Shown in pieces: positions 33,689-42,217 of a DNA stretch of 64,000 nucleotides. Below the pieces are notes generated by a model that saw only the letters and a list, made by a program, of their open reading frames with translations, was not told the DNA's origin and searched no databases. The position numbers and the translations under genes are program-made. Within the stretch, counting starts at the first letter, position 1. Every line of letters starts with the position of its first letter. Source of the DNA: Qipengyuania pacifica (GTDB taxonomy: Bacteria; Pseudomonadota; Alphaproteobacteria; Sphingomonadales; Sphingomonadaceae); the NCBI RefSeq assembly GCF_019857205.1, contig NZ_JAHWXO010000009.1, positions 1-64,000 on the forward strand, given 5' to 3'.

Positions 33689-34698
33689 TCTATGATCGCC
33701 AGCCCATCGCCCCCGCCTGTTCCCGGTAGGCGGCGAAGCACCCGTCCGCTGGCAAAATCGACTTCGGCTATGGTGTTGGCCATGGTCTCAGCCACATAGA
33801 TGCGCTCTCCGTTCGGTGAAAACAGGATCGTCACCTGGGTCTTCGCCTCCGCCTGATCGGGCCCCGATACCTTTATATTGCGCACGACCTTTCCGGTGGC
33901 TGTGTCGATAACGCTCAATCCGCCATCGGACAGGTTGGACGTCACCGCGTAATCACCCTGCGGTCGCACGGTAATTCGCAAGGGAAAATTGCCGGTTTCG
34001 ATTCGCTGGCGCACTTCGAGAGTTCGCGGATCGAGTTTAAACGCGGCGTTTGACCCGCGAGCCGAGACCCACAGCGTATCGCCGTCATCGGACAGCCAGA
34101 TCCCTTCCGGTTCCTCGCCCACCTCGACCGACTGCGGTGCACGGCGAGTCTTCAGATCGATGAGGCTGACCGTGCGAGAGCCCAGATTTGTGGTCCACGC
34201 GTGCAATCCATCGGGCGCGACGGCGAGCATGTGCGTGCCCTCCTGACCCGAACCGAATTCGAATGTTTCCGCTTCGCCCAGCGGATCGCGGATCCAGAAT
34301 ACCGATTTGCGGCCTTCTGCCGTTGCATAAAGATCGCCATTGGCGTGCCACACAATCCCGTGGGGGCGCGCGTTCTCGCCCAGATCGATGCTTGCCACGC
34401 GCGAAAGGTCGGCCGTGCTGAAGATATCCACTGTCTGCCCGCCGTAACAGGCAAGTGCGACATGCTTCTCGCCGGGCGAGGTTGCCAGCTCGTGCGGATT
34501 GGCACAGCTGTCGACGGTCTTCACCGCCTCGCCGCTTGCCAGATCGACTTTGGACAGCGTGTTGCCGAACTTGCCCGCAACGAACAGCGCGCCTTCGGCA
34601 TCGGGAGCTGGCGACGACACGGCATCGCCGCCTCCCGCCACGGGCGCACAGGCGACCGCGAGCGGGAGGGTCAGCGACAAGGCTAAGCGGCTTACCAC
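33685..34698 (-). CDS. YncE-like beta-propeller lipoprotein
   Basis: A 337-residue protein made of repeated blades, with LFVAGKFGNTLSKVDLASGEAVKTV, LYATAEGRKSVFWIRD and IYVAETMANTIAEVDFASG. This is the YVTN/YncE seven-bladed propeller pattern. The N-terminus (LALSLTLPLAVACAPV) reads as a signal peptide with a possible lipobox ending at Cys, suggesting a lipoprotein. The GTG at 34698 overlaps the TAA of the M2 peptidase gene, and the stop overlaps the RimB-like gene. The frame is open far upstream across the peptidase gene, but that part is a shadow. Propellers of this type usually bind ligands or partners; the ligand here is unknown. Confidence 0.82.
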   Translation of the reverse strand: MVSRLALSLTLPLAVACAPVAGGGDAVSSPAPDAEGALFVAGKFGNTLSKVDLASGEAVKTVDSCANPHELATSPGEKHVALACYGGQTVDIFSTADLSRVASIDLGENARPHGIVWHANGDLYATAEGRKSVFWIRDPLGEAETFEFGSGQEGTHMLAVAPDGLHAWTTNLGSRTVSLIDLKTRRAPQSVEVGEEPEGIWLSDDGDTLWVSARGSNAAFKLDPRTLEVRQRIETGNFPLRITVRPQGDYAVTSNLSDGGLSVIDTATGKVVRNIKVSGPDQAEAKTQVTILFSPNGERIYVAETMANTIAEVDFASGRVLRRLPGTGGGDGLAIIE

Positions 34699-36539
34699 CC
34701 TTCGGTCTTGCCCGCGTTCTGTTCGTCCAGCCACGCCTTGAGCGGAGCGAAGTATTCGACCATCGCTTCGCCGCTCATCTGACGCTCGCCAGTGAAGGCT
34801 TCGAGCGCATCGGGCCACGGCTTGCTGGCACCCATTTCGAGCATGGCGTTGAGGTTCTTGCCCACTTCCTCGTTGCCGTAGAACGAGCAGCGATGCAGCG
34901 GCCCATCCCATCCGGCCTGATCGCAGGCAGCCTTGAAGGACTGGAACTGCAGGATCCGCGCGAGGAAATAGCGGGTGTAGGGCACATTGCCCGGCACGTG
35001 ATATTTCGCGCCGGCATCGAATTTCGTCTCGTCGCGTTCGACCGGCGGGACGATACCCTGATATTCGAGCCGCAGGTCGTTCCAGCCCTTGTTGAGCTCG
35101 CCGGCGGGGATCGATCCGTCGAACAGGCCCCAGCGATACCGGTCGACCATCAGGCCGAACGGCAGGAAGGCAACTTTGTCCATCGCCTGGCGCAGCAGCA
35201 GGCCGATGTCCTTGTCGGTGCCCGGCACCTGGTTCGGCTGGAGCATATCGATCTGCACCAGATATTCGGGCGTGATTGACAGGGCGACCATGTCGCCGAT
35301 GGCTTCGTGGAAGCCGTCGTTCGCGCCGTTGAGGTACAGATAATCCTGCTTGTTGTAGGCGCGCTGGTAGTAGTTGTGGCCGAGCTCGTGATGGATGGTC
35401 ACGAAATCGTCGGCGTTCTTCTTGATGCACATCTTGATGCGCAGATCGTCTACATTGTCGACGTCCCACGCGCTGGCGTGGCACACCACTTCGCGGTCGC
35501 GGGGCTTCACGAACTGGCTGCGTTCCCAGAACGTGCCCGGCAGCGGCGCAAAGCCGAGCGAGGAGAAGAACTGTTCGCCCGTGCGGACCATCTGGATTTC
35601 GTCCAGACCCTTCTGCTCGATCAGTTCGGTCAGATCGTAACCGATATCGCCCGCGCCCGCCGGGGCGACGAGCGGATAGATATTACCCCATTCCTGCGCC
35701 CACATATTCCCGAGCAGATCGGCGCGGATCGGACCGGTCGCGGGCTGCACAGCGTCGCCGTATTTCTCGTTGAGCTTGCTGCGGACATAGGTGTGCAGCG
35801 CCATGTAGAGCGGCTTCACTTCCTGCCACATGCGCTCGGTTTCGGCGGCGAACTGGTCGGGGTCCATGTCGTAGTTGGAACGCCACATCGCGCCCAGATC
35901 GGCAAAGCCCAGTTCCTTGGCTCCTTCGTTGGCGATCGCCGTCATGCGCAGGTAATCGTCGCGCATCGGCGCACCGACATTGTCGTGCCAGCTGGTCCAC
36001 ATTTCGGCATATTCTTCGGGCGTACGGTCGAGGTTGCCCATTTCGGCTTCGATATCGCTGCCGCTGATTTCCTGCCCGTCCAGCGTGCCCTTGCCCTTGC
36101 CGTACTGGCTGTTGAGGCTGGTGGCGATCTCGTTGAGTTCGGTCGCAGCACCGTCGCGGACGGGGGCCGGCATCACGATGCCGTTGCGCAGGATGTCGAG
36201 CTTGCGCGCCACGTCGGCGTCGAGGCCCTGTACCTGTGCGTATTTGGCCGCTTCATTGGCATAGCGGACCGACATTTCGGTCGCCTGTGCGCCGTATTTT
36301 GCGGCCAGCGCATCAGTGTCGGGGGTGATATAGGTGGAATTCACCCACGACACCCGCGCGTATTCGACGCCGAAATCACCCATCTCGCTCTCGACCATGG
36401 CCACCCAGTCGGCCGCGCCCTGCGGCGTCATCGGGTAGGCGGCATCGGCAGTTGCAGCCGCGGGTGCAGCATTCTGGGCCGCAGCAGGAGCGGCCGAAGC
36501 GATGGCCAGGGCGGCGAGCGAGGTACAAAGCAATTTCAT
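34692..36539 (-). CDS. Secreted M2 family peptidyl-dipeptidase (ACE-like)
   Basis: A 615-residue zinc metallopeptidase. A signal peptide (MKLLCTSLAALAIASAAPAAAQ) precedes the catalytic domain with zinc motif HHELGH and the downstream glutamate in GFHEAIGDMVALS. The sequence VDRYRWGLFDG is also typical of bacterial angiotensin-converting enzyme homologues. It would release dipeptides from oligopeptides in the periplasm. Length is normal for the family. First gene of a minus-strand run that continues by overlaps into the YncE-like, RimB-like and rimK genes. ATG 36539 gives a good signal peptide; an in-frame ATG 17 codons earlier does not. Confidence 0.95.
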   Translation of the reverse strand: MKLLCTSLAALAIASAAPAAAQNAAPAAATADAAYPMTPQGAADWVAMVESEMGDFGVEYARVSWVNSTYITPDTDALAAKYGAQATEMSVRYANEAAKYAQVQGLDADVARKLDILRNGIVMPAPVRDGAATELNEIATSLNSQYGKGKGTLDGQEISGSDIEAEMGNLDRTPEEYAEMWTSWHDNVGAPMRDDYLRMTAIANEGAKELGFADLGAMWRSNYDMDPDQFAAETERMWQEVKPLYMALHTYVRSKLNEKYGDAVQPATGPIRADLLGNMWAQEWGNIYPLVAPAGAGDIGYDLTELIEQKGLDEIQMVRTGEQFFSSLGFAPLPGTFWERSQFVKPRDREVVCHASAWDVDNVDDLRIKMCIKKNADDFVTIHHELGHNYYQRAYNKQDYLYLNGANDGFHEAIGDMVALSITPEYLVQIDMLQPNQVPGTDKDIGLLLRQAMDKVAFLPFGLMVDRYRWGLFDGSIPAGELNKGWNDLRLEYQGIVPPVERDETKFDAGAKYHVPGNVPYTRYFLARILQFQSFKAACDQAGWDGPLHRCSFYGNEEVGKNLNAMLEMGASKPWPDALEAFTGERQMSGEAMVEYFAPLKAWLDEQNAGKTEGW

Positions 36540-36606
36540 CGTGTCGATCCTCTTGGGGAGATACAAGTTACATCGGCTACCGGATTGCACCTGCCGCCAC
36601 GCTTAA

Positions 36607-37362
36607 TCAAGCGGTCTTGGCCAGCCATTCCGCGATCGCTTCGCCCAGCTCGGCCTTGGTCACGCTGCCCATGTGGGTGCCCGGTACTTCGACATATTCG
36701 GCGTTGGCAAGCAGCCCGGCAAGCTCTTCGGCCGAACCGTTTTCGCGGTCCTCGTCGCCGCACACGACCAGCGTGGGCATGGTGACATTGGCGAGCAGCG
36801 CCAGATCCAGATCGAGCATGGTGTCGAGCAGCAGCCGCGCGGCCACCCGGTCGACCCCTTGCGACTTCAGGAACTGCATCGAAAAATAATCGGGATCGCC
36901 GCGGGGGATTTCATCGAACTTCTCGATGACCCGGCGAAACTTTGCCGCGCGCCGATGCCATTCGCCAAGGCCCGCCGTGCCCATTCCGCCCACCACCAGA
37001 TGCGCGGGCTGCAAGACGCCATGTGCCGTTGCATGGAGCGATGTGCGGGCGCCCAGCGAGAATCCGCCGAGGTCGTAATCCTCCAGCGCCAGATGATCGA
37101 CCAGTGCCGCTACATCGCGCACAAGAACATTGGTGGGATATTTTTCCGGATCCTGCGGTGCGTCGCTGTCACCGTGAACCCTGAAATCGAGCATGATGAC
37201 CTCGTACCCTTTTTCCGCGATCGCTTCATGGTGGTCCCACTTGATCCAGTTCATCTGCGCGCTGGAAAACAGGCCGTGCAGCAGGACGAAGGGCCTGCCA
37301 TTACCATGACGATGCACGGCAAGCCGCGTGCCGTCGAAACTTTCGAAATATTCGGTATTCAT
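36607..37362 (-). CDS. Alpha/beta hydrolase
   Basis: A 251-residue hydrolase with the oxyanion segment LLHGLFSSA, nucleophile elbow GFSLGA, acid loop VVCGDEDRENGS and histidine in PGTHMGSV. The substrate is unknown. Its ATG overlaps the stop of the GFA gene (ATGA), so it belongs with the GFA and isomerase genes upstream. Since those relate to glutathione adducts, hydrolysis of a glutathione thioester or an aromatic ester is a possible role, but this is inferred only from context. Confidence 0.85.
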   Translation of the reverse strand: MNTEYFESFDGTRLAVHRHGNGRPFVLLHGLFSSAQMNWIKWDHHEAIAEKGYEVIMLDFRVHGDSDAPQDPEKYPTNVLVRDVAALVDHLALEDYDLGGFSLGARTSLHATAHGVLQPAHLVVGGMGTAGLGEWHRRAAKFRRVIEKFDEIPRGDPDYFSMQFLKSQGVDRVAARLLLDTMLDLDLALLANVTMPTLVVCGDEDRENGSAEELAGLLANAEYVEVPGTHMGSVTKAELGEAIAEWLAKTA

Positions 37363-37808
37363 TCGGGCACTGCTCCGGTTGCGTCGATCCATCGTTGGCT
37401 AAGCGCCGCATGCTCGCTCAGGGGCATTCGTTTCAACCCGGACGTGTCGATCCAGGCTTCGTGAATCTTCTCCGATGCGAAATGCCAGTGCGGTTCGATC
37501 CCATAGGGTTCGTCCAGACTGCCAACGGTGATGTCCATATTCTCGCCCTCCTTGAACACAAAGCCCAGGGGCGTGCCGCACTTGCTGCAAAACGGCCTGC
37601 GGGCAATGGGCGAACTTTCATACCAGTCTGGCCCGCTCTCCCAGCTCATGTCGGATTTGGGCAGACCGATGAAGGCGATCGATACGCCGCCCGTGGCCCG
37701 CTGGCACATACGGCAATGGCACAGATAGGCCTGTGTCACATCGACTTGCGCAGTGTATCGCACGGCGCCGCACTGGCAGCCGCCCGTCATTGCCTTCTTG
37801 TCGCTCAT
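37359..37808 (-). CDS. GFA family (glutathione-dependent formaldehyde-activating) protein
   Basis: A 149-residue zinc protein with the GFA/CENP-V signatures GGCQCGAVRYTA, CHCRMCQRATGG and RRPFCSKCGTPLGF, together giving the cysteine ligands of a double zinc site. Members bind glutathione adducts; only a few have a shown activity on S-hydroxymethylglutathione. The start ATG 37808 overlaps the stop of the isomerase gene, and the end overlaps the hydrolase gene. In-frame upstream codons lack family similarity. Confidence 0.9.
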   Translation of the reverse strand: MSDKKAMTGGCQCGAVRYTAQVDVTQAYLCHCRMCQRATGGVSIAFIGLPKSDMSWESGPDWYESSPIARRPFCSKCGTPLGFVFKEGENMDITVGSLDEPYGIEPHWHFASEKIHEAWIDTSGLKRMPLSEHAALSQRWIDATGAVPE

Positions 37809-38452
37809 CGCCTCGTCAGCCCTCTTTGTTCCATTCGCCATTGCGCCATTTCTATACGATCCTGACCGAAGAACGGTTCGCCTTCGAAGACCAGTGTCGG
37901 CACACCCCAATGGCCGGACTTTTCGAGCGCATCCTGATTGTCGGCTATTTCCGCGTCGAGCGCTTCGGGCTGATCCTTTACTTCGGCCTCGATTTCCCCC
38001 GCATCCAGCCCGGCACGTTCCAGAGCGCGGGCAAGGTGGTCTCCCTCGTGCCAGTCCGGCTGTCCGCCCCAGATCAATTGTCCTGCCTCGTGGGCAAAGG
38101 CGATGCCCCTGCCTTTCCGCGCTGCCGCTTGGCCCATGCGGGTCACACGGCGGATGTAGGGCTGCTCTGCGGCAATTTCGCGCGTTGCGGGGTTCTGCAC
38201 GATCGGATCGGGCCGCGGCGCTCCGAAAGGAATGTCATGGAACTGCGCCACCCGCATCATGTCGCGGATCGTATAGCTCAGCCAGTTGGGGTGGTTCTTC
38301 TCGAAGAAGTCAGGCTGCCTGATGGCAAGGGGATAGACCGGCCTTAAAGCTAAAGTGAGATTGAACTTCTCGCTCATCGCGCGATAGCGGCCCACAGACA
38401 GATAGCTGTAAGGGGACCGGAAGCTGAAATAGAGATCGGCGGTCAGCGTCAT
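37805..38452 (-). CDS. 2-hydroxychromene-2-carboxylate isomerase-like (DsbA/GST-kappa fold)
   Basis: A 215-residue thioredoxin-fold protein with FSFRSPYSYLSVGRY, where Ser replaces the redox cysteines as in HCCA isomerases and kappa glutathione transferases. It ends with SGHWGVPTLVFEGEPFFGQDRIE. HCCA isomerase uses glutathione to isomerise a naphthalene-pathway intermediate, but most homologues act on unknown substrates. First gene of a coupled trio with GFA and hydrolase, divergent from marR-emrA-emrB across a 92-base spacer that holds a perfect palindrome. Confidence 0.88.
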   Translation of the reverse strand: MTLTADLYFSFRSPYSYLSVGRYRAMSEKFNLTLALRPVYPLAIRQPDFFEKNHPNWLSYTIRDMMRVAQFHDIPFGAPRPDPIVQNPATREIAAEQPYIRRVTRMGQAAARKGRGIAFAHEAGQLIWGGQPDWHEGDHLARALERAGLDAGEIEAEVKDQPEALDAEIADNQDALEKSGHWGVPTLVFEGEPFFGQDRIEMAQWRMEQRGLTRR

Positions 38453-38501
38453 CCTGCAACCCTAACCCTCGATTGCCTTGCTTGCCATACCGTTTGCTTT
38501 A

Positions 38502-38516
38502 ATTGCAACTTGCAAT
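38502..38516. promoter_or_regulatory. Perfect palindrome, candidate MarR operator
   Basis: ATTGCAA-C-TTGCAAT, a perfect 7-1-7 inverted repeat 29 bases before the marR ATG. It overlaps a plausible promoter (TTGCTT at 38494 and TAATAA at 38516, 16 bases apart) and lies between two divergent operons. Confidence 0.6.
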
Positions 38517-38544
38517 AATAAGCTATGTTATTATATCGCCGCGC

Positions 38545-38991
38545 ATGGAAAACAACATCGGCTATCTTCTGTCCGACAGCGGCCGCCTGCTTCGCAAGAC
38601 GTTCGACGAACGCGTGCGCGATCTCGGGCTTACCGCCGTGCAGGCGCGCCTTATGCTCAGCCTCGTCAAATTCCCGGACAATAATCAGGCTTTCTATGCG
38701 GAACGGATCGAAGTCGAACCGATCACACTGACCCGCATCGTCGACCGGATGGAAGAGGCTGGATGGGTCGAACGCGTCGCCGATCCGAACGACAGGCGCG
38801 CTCGCCTGCTGCACCTTACCGACAAGAGCCGTGAAATCGTCGAACCCCTGCGCGCCATCGTGAACGCTCTGGTCGAAGATATGGCCGAAGGGCTCACTTC
38901 GCGGGAGCAGGATCTGCTCGCGGAACTGCTTGGCAAAATATCGGCCAATCTGTCGGCCGAACGTGAATACAGGAATGTCGTAAATGTCTGA
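38545..38991 (+). CDS. MarR family transcriptional regulator
   Basis: A 148-residue winged-helix repressor. The DNA-binding part includes FYAERIEVEPITLTRIVDRMEEAGWVERVADPNDRRARLLHLT, the classic recognition helix and wing (DxRxR) of MarR proteins. It most likely represses the adjacent efflux genes, releasing DNA when a phenolic or hydrophobic compound binds. ATG 38545 follows the palindrome at 38502-38516. The 3' end overlaps emrA by eight bases, showing a single transcript. Confidence 0.93.
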   Translation: MENNIGYLLSDSGRLLRKTFDERVRDLGLTAVQARLMLSLVKFPDNNQAFYAERIEVEPITLTRIVDRMEEAGWVERVADPNDRRARLLHLTDKSREIVEPLRAIVNALVEDMAEGLTSREQDLLAELLGKISANLSAEREYRNVVNV

Positions 38992-40069
38992 GGCCGATCC
39001 CCAGATCCCGGTCGAACCCGTGGACGAAACCGAAACCGTGGTCGAAACCGAAGCTCCCGCACCCAAGCGGAACAAGCGCCGCTTGCTGTTGATGCTCAGC
39101 GTGCCGCTGCTGCTGCTCATCGCCGGCGGCGTCTACTGGCTCTCTCTGCAGGGCAAGGTGACGACCGACAACGCCTACATCCAGCAGGACAAGGTCGCCG
39201 TCAGCGCACAGGTCGGCGGCGAGATCACCGAGATATTCGTGGGCGAAGGCGACACGGTAAAGGCGGGCGACCTGCTGTTCCGGATCGATCCAGAACCGTA
39301 CAAGCTGCAGATCGCACAGGCCAACGCCGCCATCGCCGGGGCGCAGGCCAATGTCACCGCCTTGTCGAATTCATCCGATCTGTCGGGCGCCGACATTTCC
39401 GCCGCGCGCGAGGACATCGCCTTTGCACAGTCCGATTTCGAACGGAACGATGCTCTCTACAAGCGTGGTTTCGTGACCAAGGCGGATCACGATGCGGCGC
39501 AGCACCGTGTCAATCAAGCCAGGGAAGCTCTGCGTCAGGCTCTCGCTCGTCAGGAAGCCGCCCGCGCCAAGCTCGCTACGGGGAGCGCGGTTCCGGGGGA
39601 AAACCCGCAGGTTGCCGCCGCCCAGGCCGAAAAGGCCGTTGCCGAACTATCTCTCAGCCGGACCGAAGTGCGCGCGCCGTCTGCCGGACGTATCGCTCAG
39701 GCCGATCGCCTGCAGCTCGGCCAGCAGGTCGTTCAGGGGTTGCCCGTCCTCACGCTTGTCGGGGATGGCACCAGCTATATCGAAGCCAACTTCAAGGAAA
39801 CCGACCTGGCAGACATGCAGGTTGGCCAGCCCGCAGAAGTGCATTTCGATGCCTATCCCGGCCTCAAGCTCCGAGGCCATGTGGAATCGATCGGTGCCGG
39901 TACGGGTAACGAATTCTCGGTGATCCCTGCGCAGAATGCCACTGGCAACTGGGTGAAGGTGACGCAGCGCGTGCCCGTGCGCATCGCCATCGACGAAAAG
40001 AGCGCTCGCCCGCTCATCGCCGGACTCTCTACCGAAGTCACCGTCTTCACCGACGGCAAGAAGCACTGA
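38984..40069 (+). CDS. emrA: EmrA-like efflux periplasmic adaptor (HlyD family)
   Basis: A 361-residue membrane fusion protein. A cytoplasmic N-terminus is followed by one membrane helix (LLLMLSVPLLLLIAGGVYWL), then VTTDNAYIQQDKVAVSAQVGGEI (the biotinyl-lipoyl start), a coiled-coil hairpin about residues 115-215, and ADRLQLGQQVVQGLPVLTLV. It links the inner-membrane pump to an outer-membrane TolC-type channel, which is not encoded here. Overlaps marR and is followed four bases later by emrB. Confidence 0.93.
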   Translation: MSEADPQIPVEPVDETETVVETEAPAPKRNKRRLLLMLSVPLLLLIAGGVYWLSLQGKVTTDNAYIQQDKVAVSAQVGGEITEIFVGEGDTVKAGDLLFRIDPEPYKLQIAQANAAIAGAQANVTALSNSSDLSGADISAAREDIAFAQSDFERNDALYKRGFVTKADHDAAQHRVNQAREALRQALARQEAARAKLATGSAVPGENPQVAAAQAEKAVAELSLSRTEVRAPSAGRIAQADRLQLGQQVVQGLPVLTLVGDGTSYIEANFKETDLADMQVGQPAEVHFDAYPGLKLRGHVESIGAGTGNEFSVIPAQNATGNWVKVTQRVPVRIAIDEKSARPLIAGLSTEVTVFTDGKKH

Positions 40070-40072
40070 TTC

Positions 40073-41662
40073 ATGGCTAGCCGCGCCGCCCCTGCGGGAT
40101 CCGCCGCCGCGACGGCGCCGGACCCGGCGCACGATGTCGCGCAGCTTCCGGTAGCCAATCCGGGGATACTGATCGTCGGCATCATGGCGGCATCGCTGCT
40201 GCAGGTGCTCGACACGACCATCGCCAACGTCGCCATTCCGCACATGCGCACCGCGCTGGGCGCGACGACGGAAACGATTACCTGGGTCCTCACCAGCTAC
40301 ATCATCGCCAGCGCCGTTGCTTTGCCGATCACCGGCTGGCTGGCCGATCGTGTGGGCGGGCGGCGGCTGTTCATTCTCTCCGTTGCGGGCTTCATCATGT
40401 CATCCATGCTCTGCGGCATGGCGCAGAATCTGGAAGAGATGGTCTTGTTCCGCGCCTTGCAGGGGGTGACCGGCGCGTTCATCGCCCCGCTCAGCCAGGC
40501 CTTCATGCTCGACACCAACAAGCCGAGCAAACACGCGCAGATGATGGCGCTATGGGGCATGGGGATCATGATCGGCCCCATCCTCGGCCCGGTACTGGGT
40601 GGCTGGCTGACGGAACAGGCGAATTGGCGCTGGGTCTTCTACGTCAACCTGCCTGTCGGCATCCTCAGCCTCGCCATCCTGATATCCCAGCTCCCGACCC
40701 GCGAAACGGTGAAGCGCAAGTTCGATCTCACCGGCTTCATCCTGCTCGGTGTGGCTCTGGCAAGCTTCCAGATGCTGCTGGATCGCGGGCAGACGCTCGA
40801 CTGGTATGACAGCTACGAAATCTGGCTCTGGACCTTCCTGTTCATCTCCGCTGCCTGGATGGCGGTCATCCATCTGGGCACAGCAAAGGACGGCCTGTTC
40901 GACCGTGCGCTGTTTCTCGACCGCAACTTCGCGATCGCCATGGGCTTCATGCTGGCCATCGGCGTGGTCATGTTTGCCACCATGGCGCTGCTGCCACCGA
41001 TGCTGCAGCAATTGATGGGCTACGACGTGATCGACACGGGCCTTGTCCTCATGCCGCGCGGGATCGGGGTCCTCATATCCATGCAGTTCGCGGGTATGGC
41101 CATGCGGCGTGGGATCGATTCCCGGCCTGTCGTGGCGACCGGCTTCCTCATCTGCGCGCTGTCTCTGTACGAAATGGCGCAATGGTCCCTGGGCGTCGAT
41201 CAGTTCCATATCGTCGCCTCCGGCCTGGTTCAGGGCCTCGGCATGGGGCTGGTCTTCATTCCGCTCAACGTCAGCGCGTTTGGTACCCTCCCCCCGCGTC
41301 TGAGGACGGATGGGTCGAGCCTTCTGAACCTGTTTCGCTCGCTCGGCGCCTCGGCCGGCATCTCGCTGACCACGGTCATGCTGGCGCGCAATATCCAGAT
41401 CGCCCACTCCGACATCGCCTCGAACGTCACCGGTGCCTCCGTGTCGAGCATGATCGATGTCAGCACGGTCGACCGGTATCAGAACCTCGGCCAAGTCGCG
41501 CTCAGCATGCTCGATCTCGAAGCGAACCGGCAGGCAGCAATGGTCGCCTATATCGACGATTTCTGGATGATGATGTGGATCACGCTGGCTGCGGTCCCGC
41601 TGGCCTTCATCATGCGCAAGCCGAAACCGGCGAAGGGACCCATGCCCCCGCCGGGCGAATGA
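40073..41662 (+). CDS. emrB: EmrB/QacA-type multidrug efflux MFS transporter (DHA2)
   Basis: A 529-residue, 14-helix drug:proton antiporter. It has the family motifs LDTTIANVAIPHM, GWLADRVGGRRLF and GMGIMIGPILGPVLGGWL (motif C of antiporters). With EmrA it would export hydrophobic compounds across both membranes when an outer channel joins. Regulation by the upstream MarR protein is likely. Its TGA abuts the stop codon of the convergent lipoprotein gene with no spacer. Confidence 0.94.
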   Translation: MASRAAPAGSAAATAPDPAHDVAQLPVANPGILIVGIMAASLLQVLDTTIANVAIPHMRTALGATTETITWVLTSYIIASAVALPITGWLADRVGGRRLFILSVAGFIMSSMLCGMAQNLEEMVLFRALQGVTGAFIAPLSQAFMLDTNKPSKHAQMMALWGMGIMIGPILGPVLGGWLTEQANWRWVFYVNLPVGILSLAILISQLPTRETVKRKFDLTGFILLGVALASFQMLLDRGQTLDWYDSYEIWLWTFLFISAAWMAVIHLGTAKDGLFDRALFLDRNFAIAMGFMLAIGVVMFATMALLPPMLQQLMGYDVIDTGLVLMPRGIGVLISMQFAGMAMRRGIDSRPVVATGFLICALSLYEMAQWSLGVDQFHIVASGLVQGLGMGLVFIPLNVSAFGTLPPRLRTDGSSLLNLFRSLGASAGISLTTVMLARNIQIAHSDIASNVTGASVSSMIDVSTVDRYQNLGQVALSMLDLEANRQAAMVAYIDDFWMMMWITLAAVPLAFIMRKPKPAKGPMPPPGE

Positions 41663-42217
41663 TCAGCGCAAGAAACAGGTCACGCCGGCCGCCAGGCCGG
41701 TGATGGTCCCATCGGGGTCGGCAAAGCCTGTGATCGTGCCGTAATCGGCGCTGGTGTACTGGAATTCGCCGTCGAGCGTCGTGTCGAGTTCCTGCACCTG
41801 ACGTTCCAGCTTGAGGCTCTCCAAGCTCGTGACACCGGGTGCGACGCCATCCGACGTCACCACCCCTTGCCCCTTGCCCAGGAACCAGCCCGCCAGCTTG
41901 TCGTCCTGATAGCCGACCTGGAGCGGCCCGAACTGGCTGAATTCCATCGGTCCGGCGCCGCATTCGTCGTTTCGGGTGGTGTTCGGCGCACTGCCGAACG
42001 CCGATTCAAGCGTATGATCGACATCCGTTCGCAGTGTTCCGAAGCGCATCGGGTCGCCTTTCGCACCCACTCCGTTGGCATCGACCACGATTTTCGCATC
42101 GGCCAGCGACGCCTCGATAGGCGCGGAATCCGCGGTTTGCTCGCCGTCCGCGCCCTCTTGCTGACCGCAGGCTGCAAGCGCCAGCGGCAGGGCGAACAAT
42201 GCGCCCTTCCGGATCAT
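41663..42217 (-). CDS. Lipoprotein of unknown function
   Basis: A 184-residue protein. MIRKGALFALPLALAACGQQ is a lipoprotein signal with lipobox LAAC. The mature protein is acidic at first and then beta-rich (KIVVDANGVGAKG, MEFSQFGPLQVGYQDDKLAGWFLG). No family was recognised. The ATG 42217 overlaps the stop of asd in ATGA, so it is cotranslated with that housekeeping gene. The stop is adjacent to the emrB stop. The frame is open further upstream, but that part lies over asd. Confidence 0.75.
   Translation of the reverse strand: MIRKGALFALPLALAACGQQEGADGEQTADSAPIEASLADAKIVVDANGVGAKGDPMRFGTLRTDVDHTLESAFGSAPNTTRNDECGAGPMEFSQFGPLQVGYQDDKLAGWFLGKGQGVVTSDGVAPGVTSLESLKLERQVQELDTTLDGEFQYTSADYGTITGFADPDGTITGLAAGVTCFLR

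Noticed and set aside
34699-35484. Upstream extension of the YncE-like gene to a 599-codon frame
   Set aside because: The added part lies fully over the M2 peptidase in another frame and is Arg/Pro-rich without a signal peptide; the GTG at 34698 gives a proper lipoprotein signal.
35307-36785. A 492-codon open frame on the plus strand opposite the M2 peptidase gene
   Set aside because: It mirrors the codon pattern of the real gene on the other strand, has no domain and no start signal; long antisense frames are common in GC-rich DNA.
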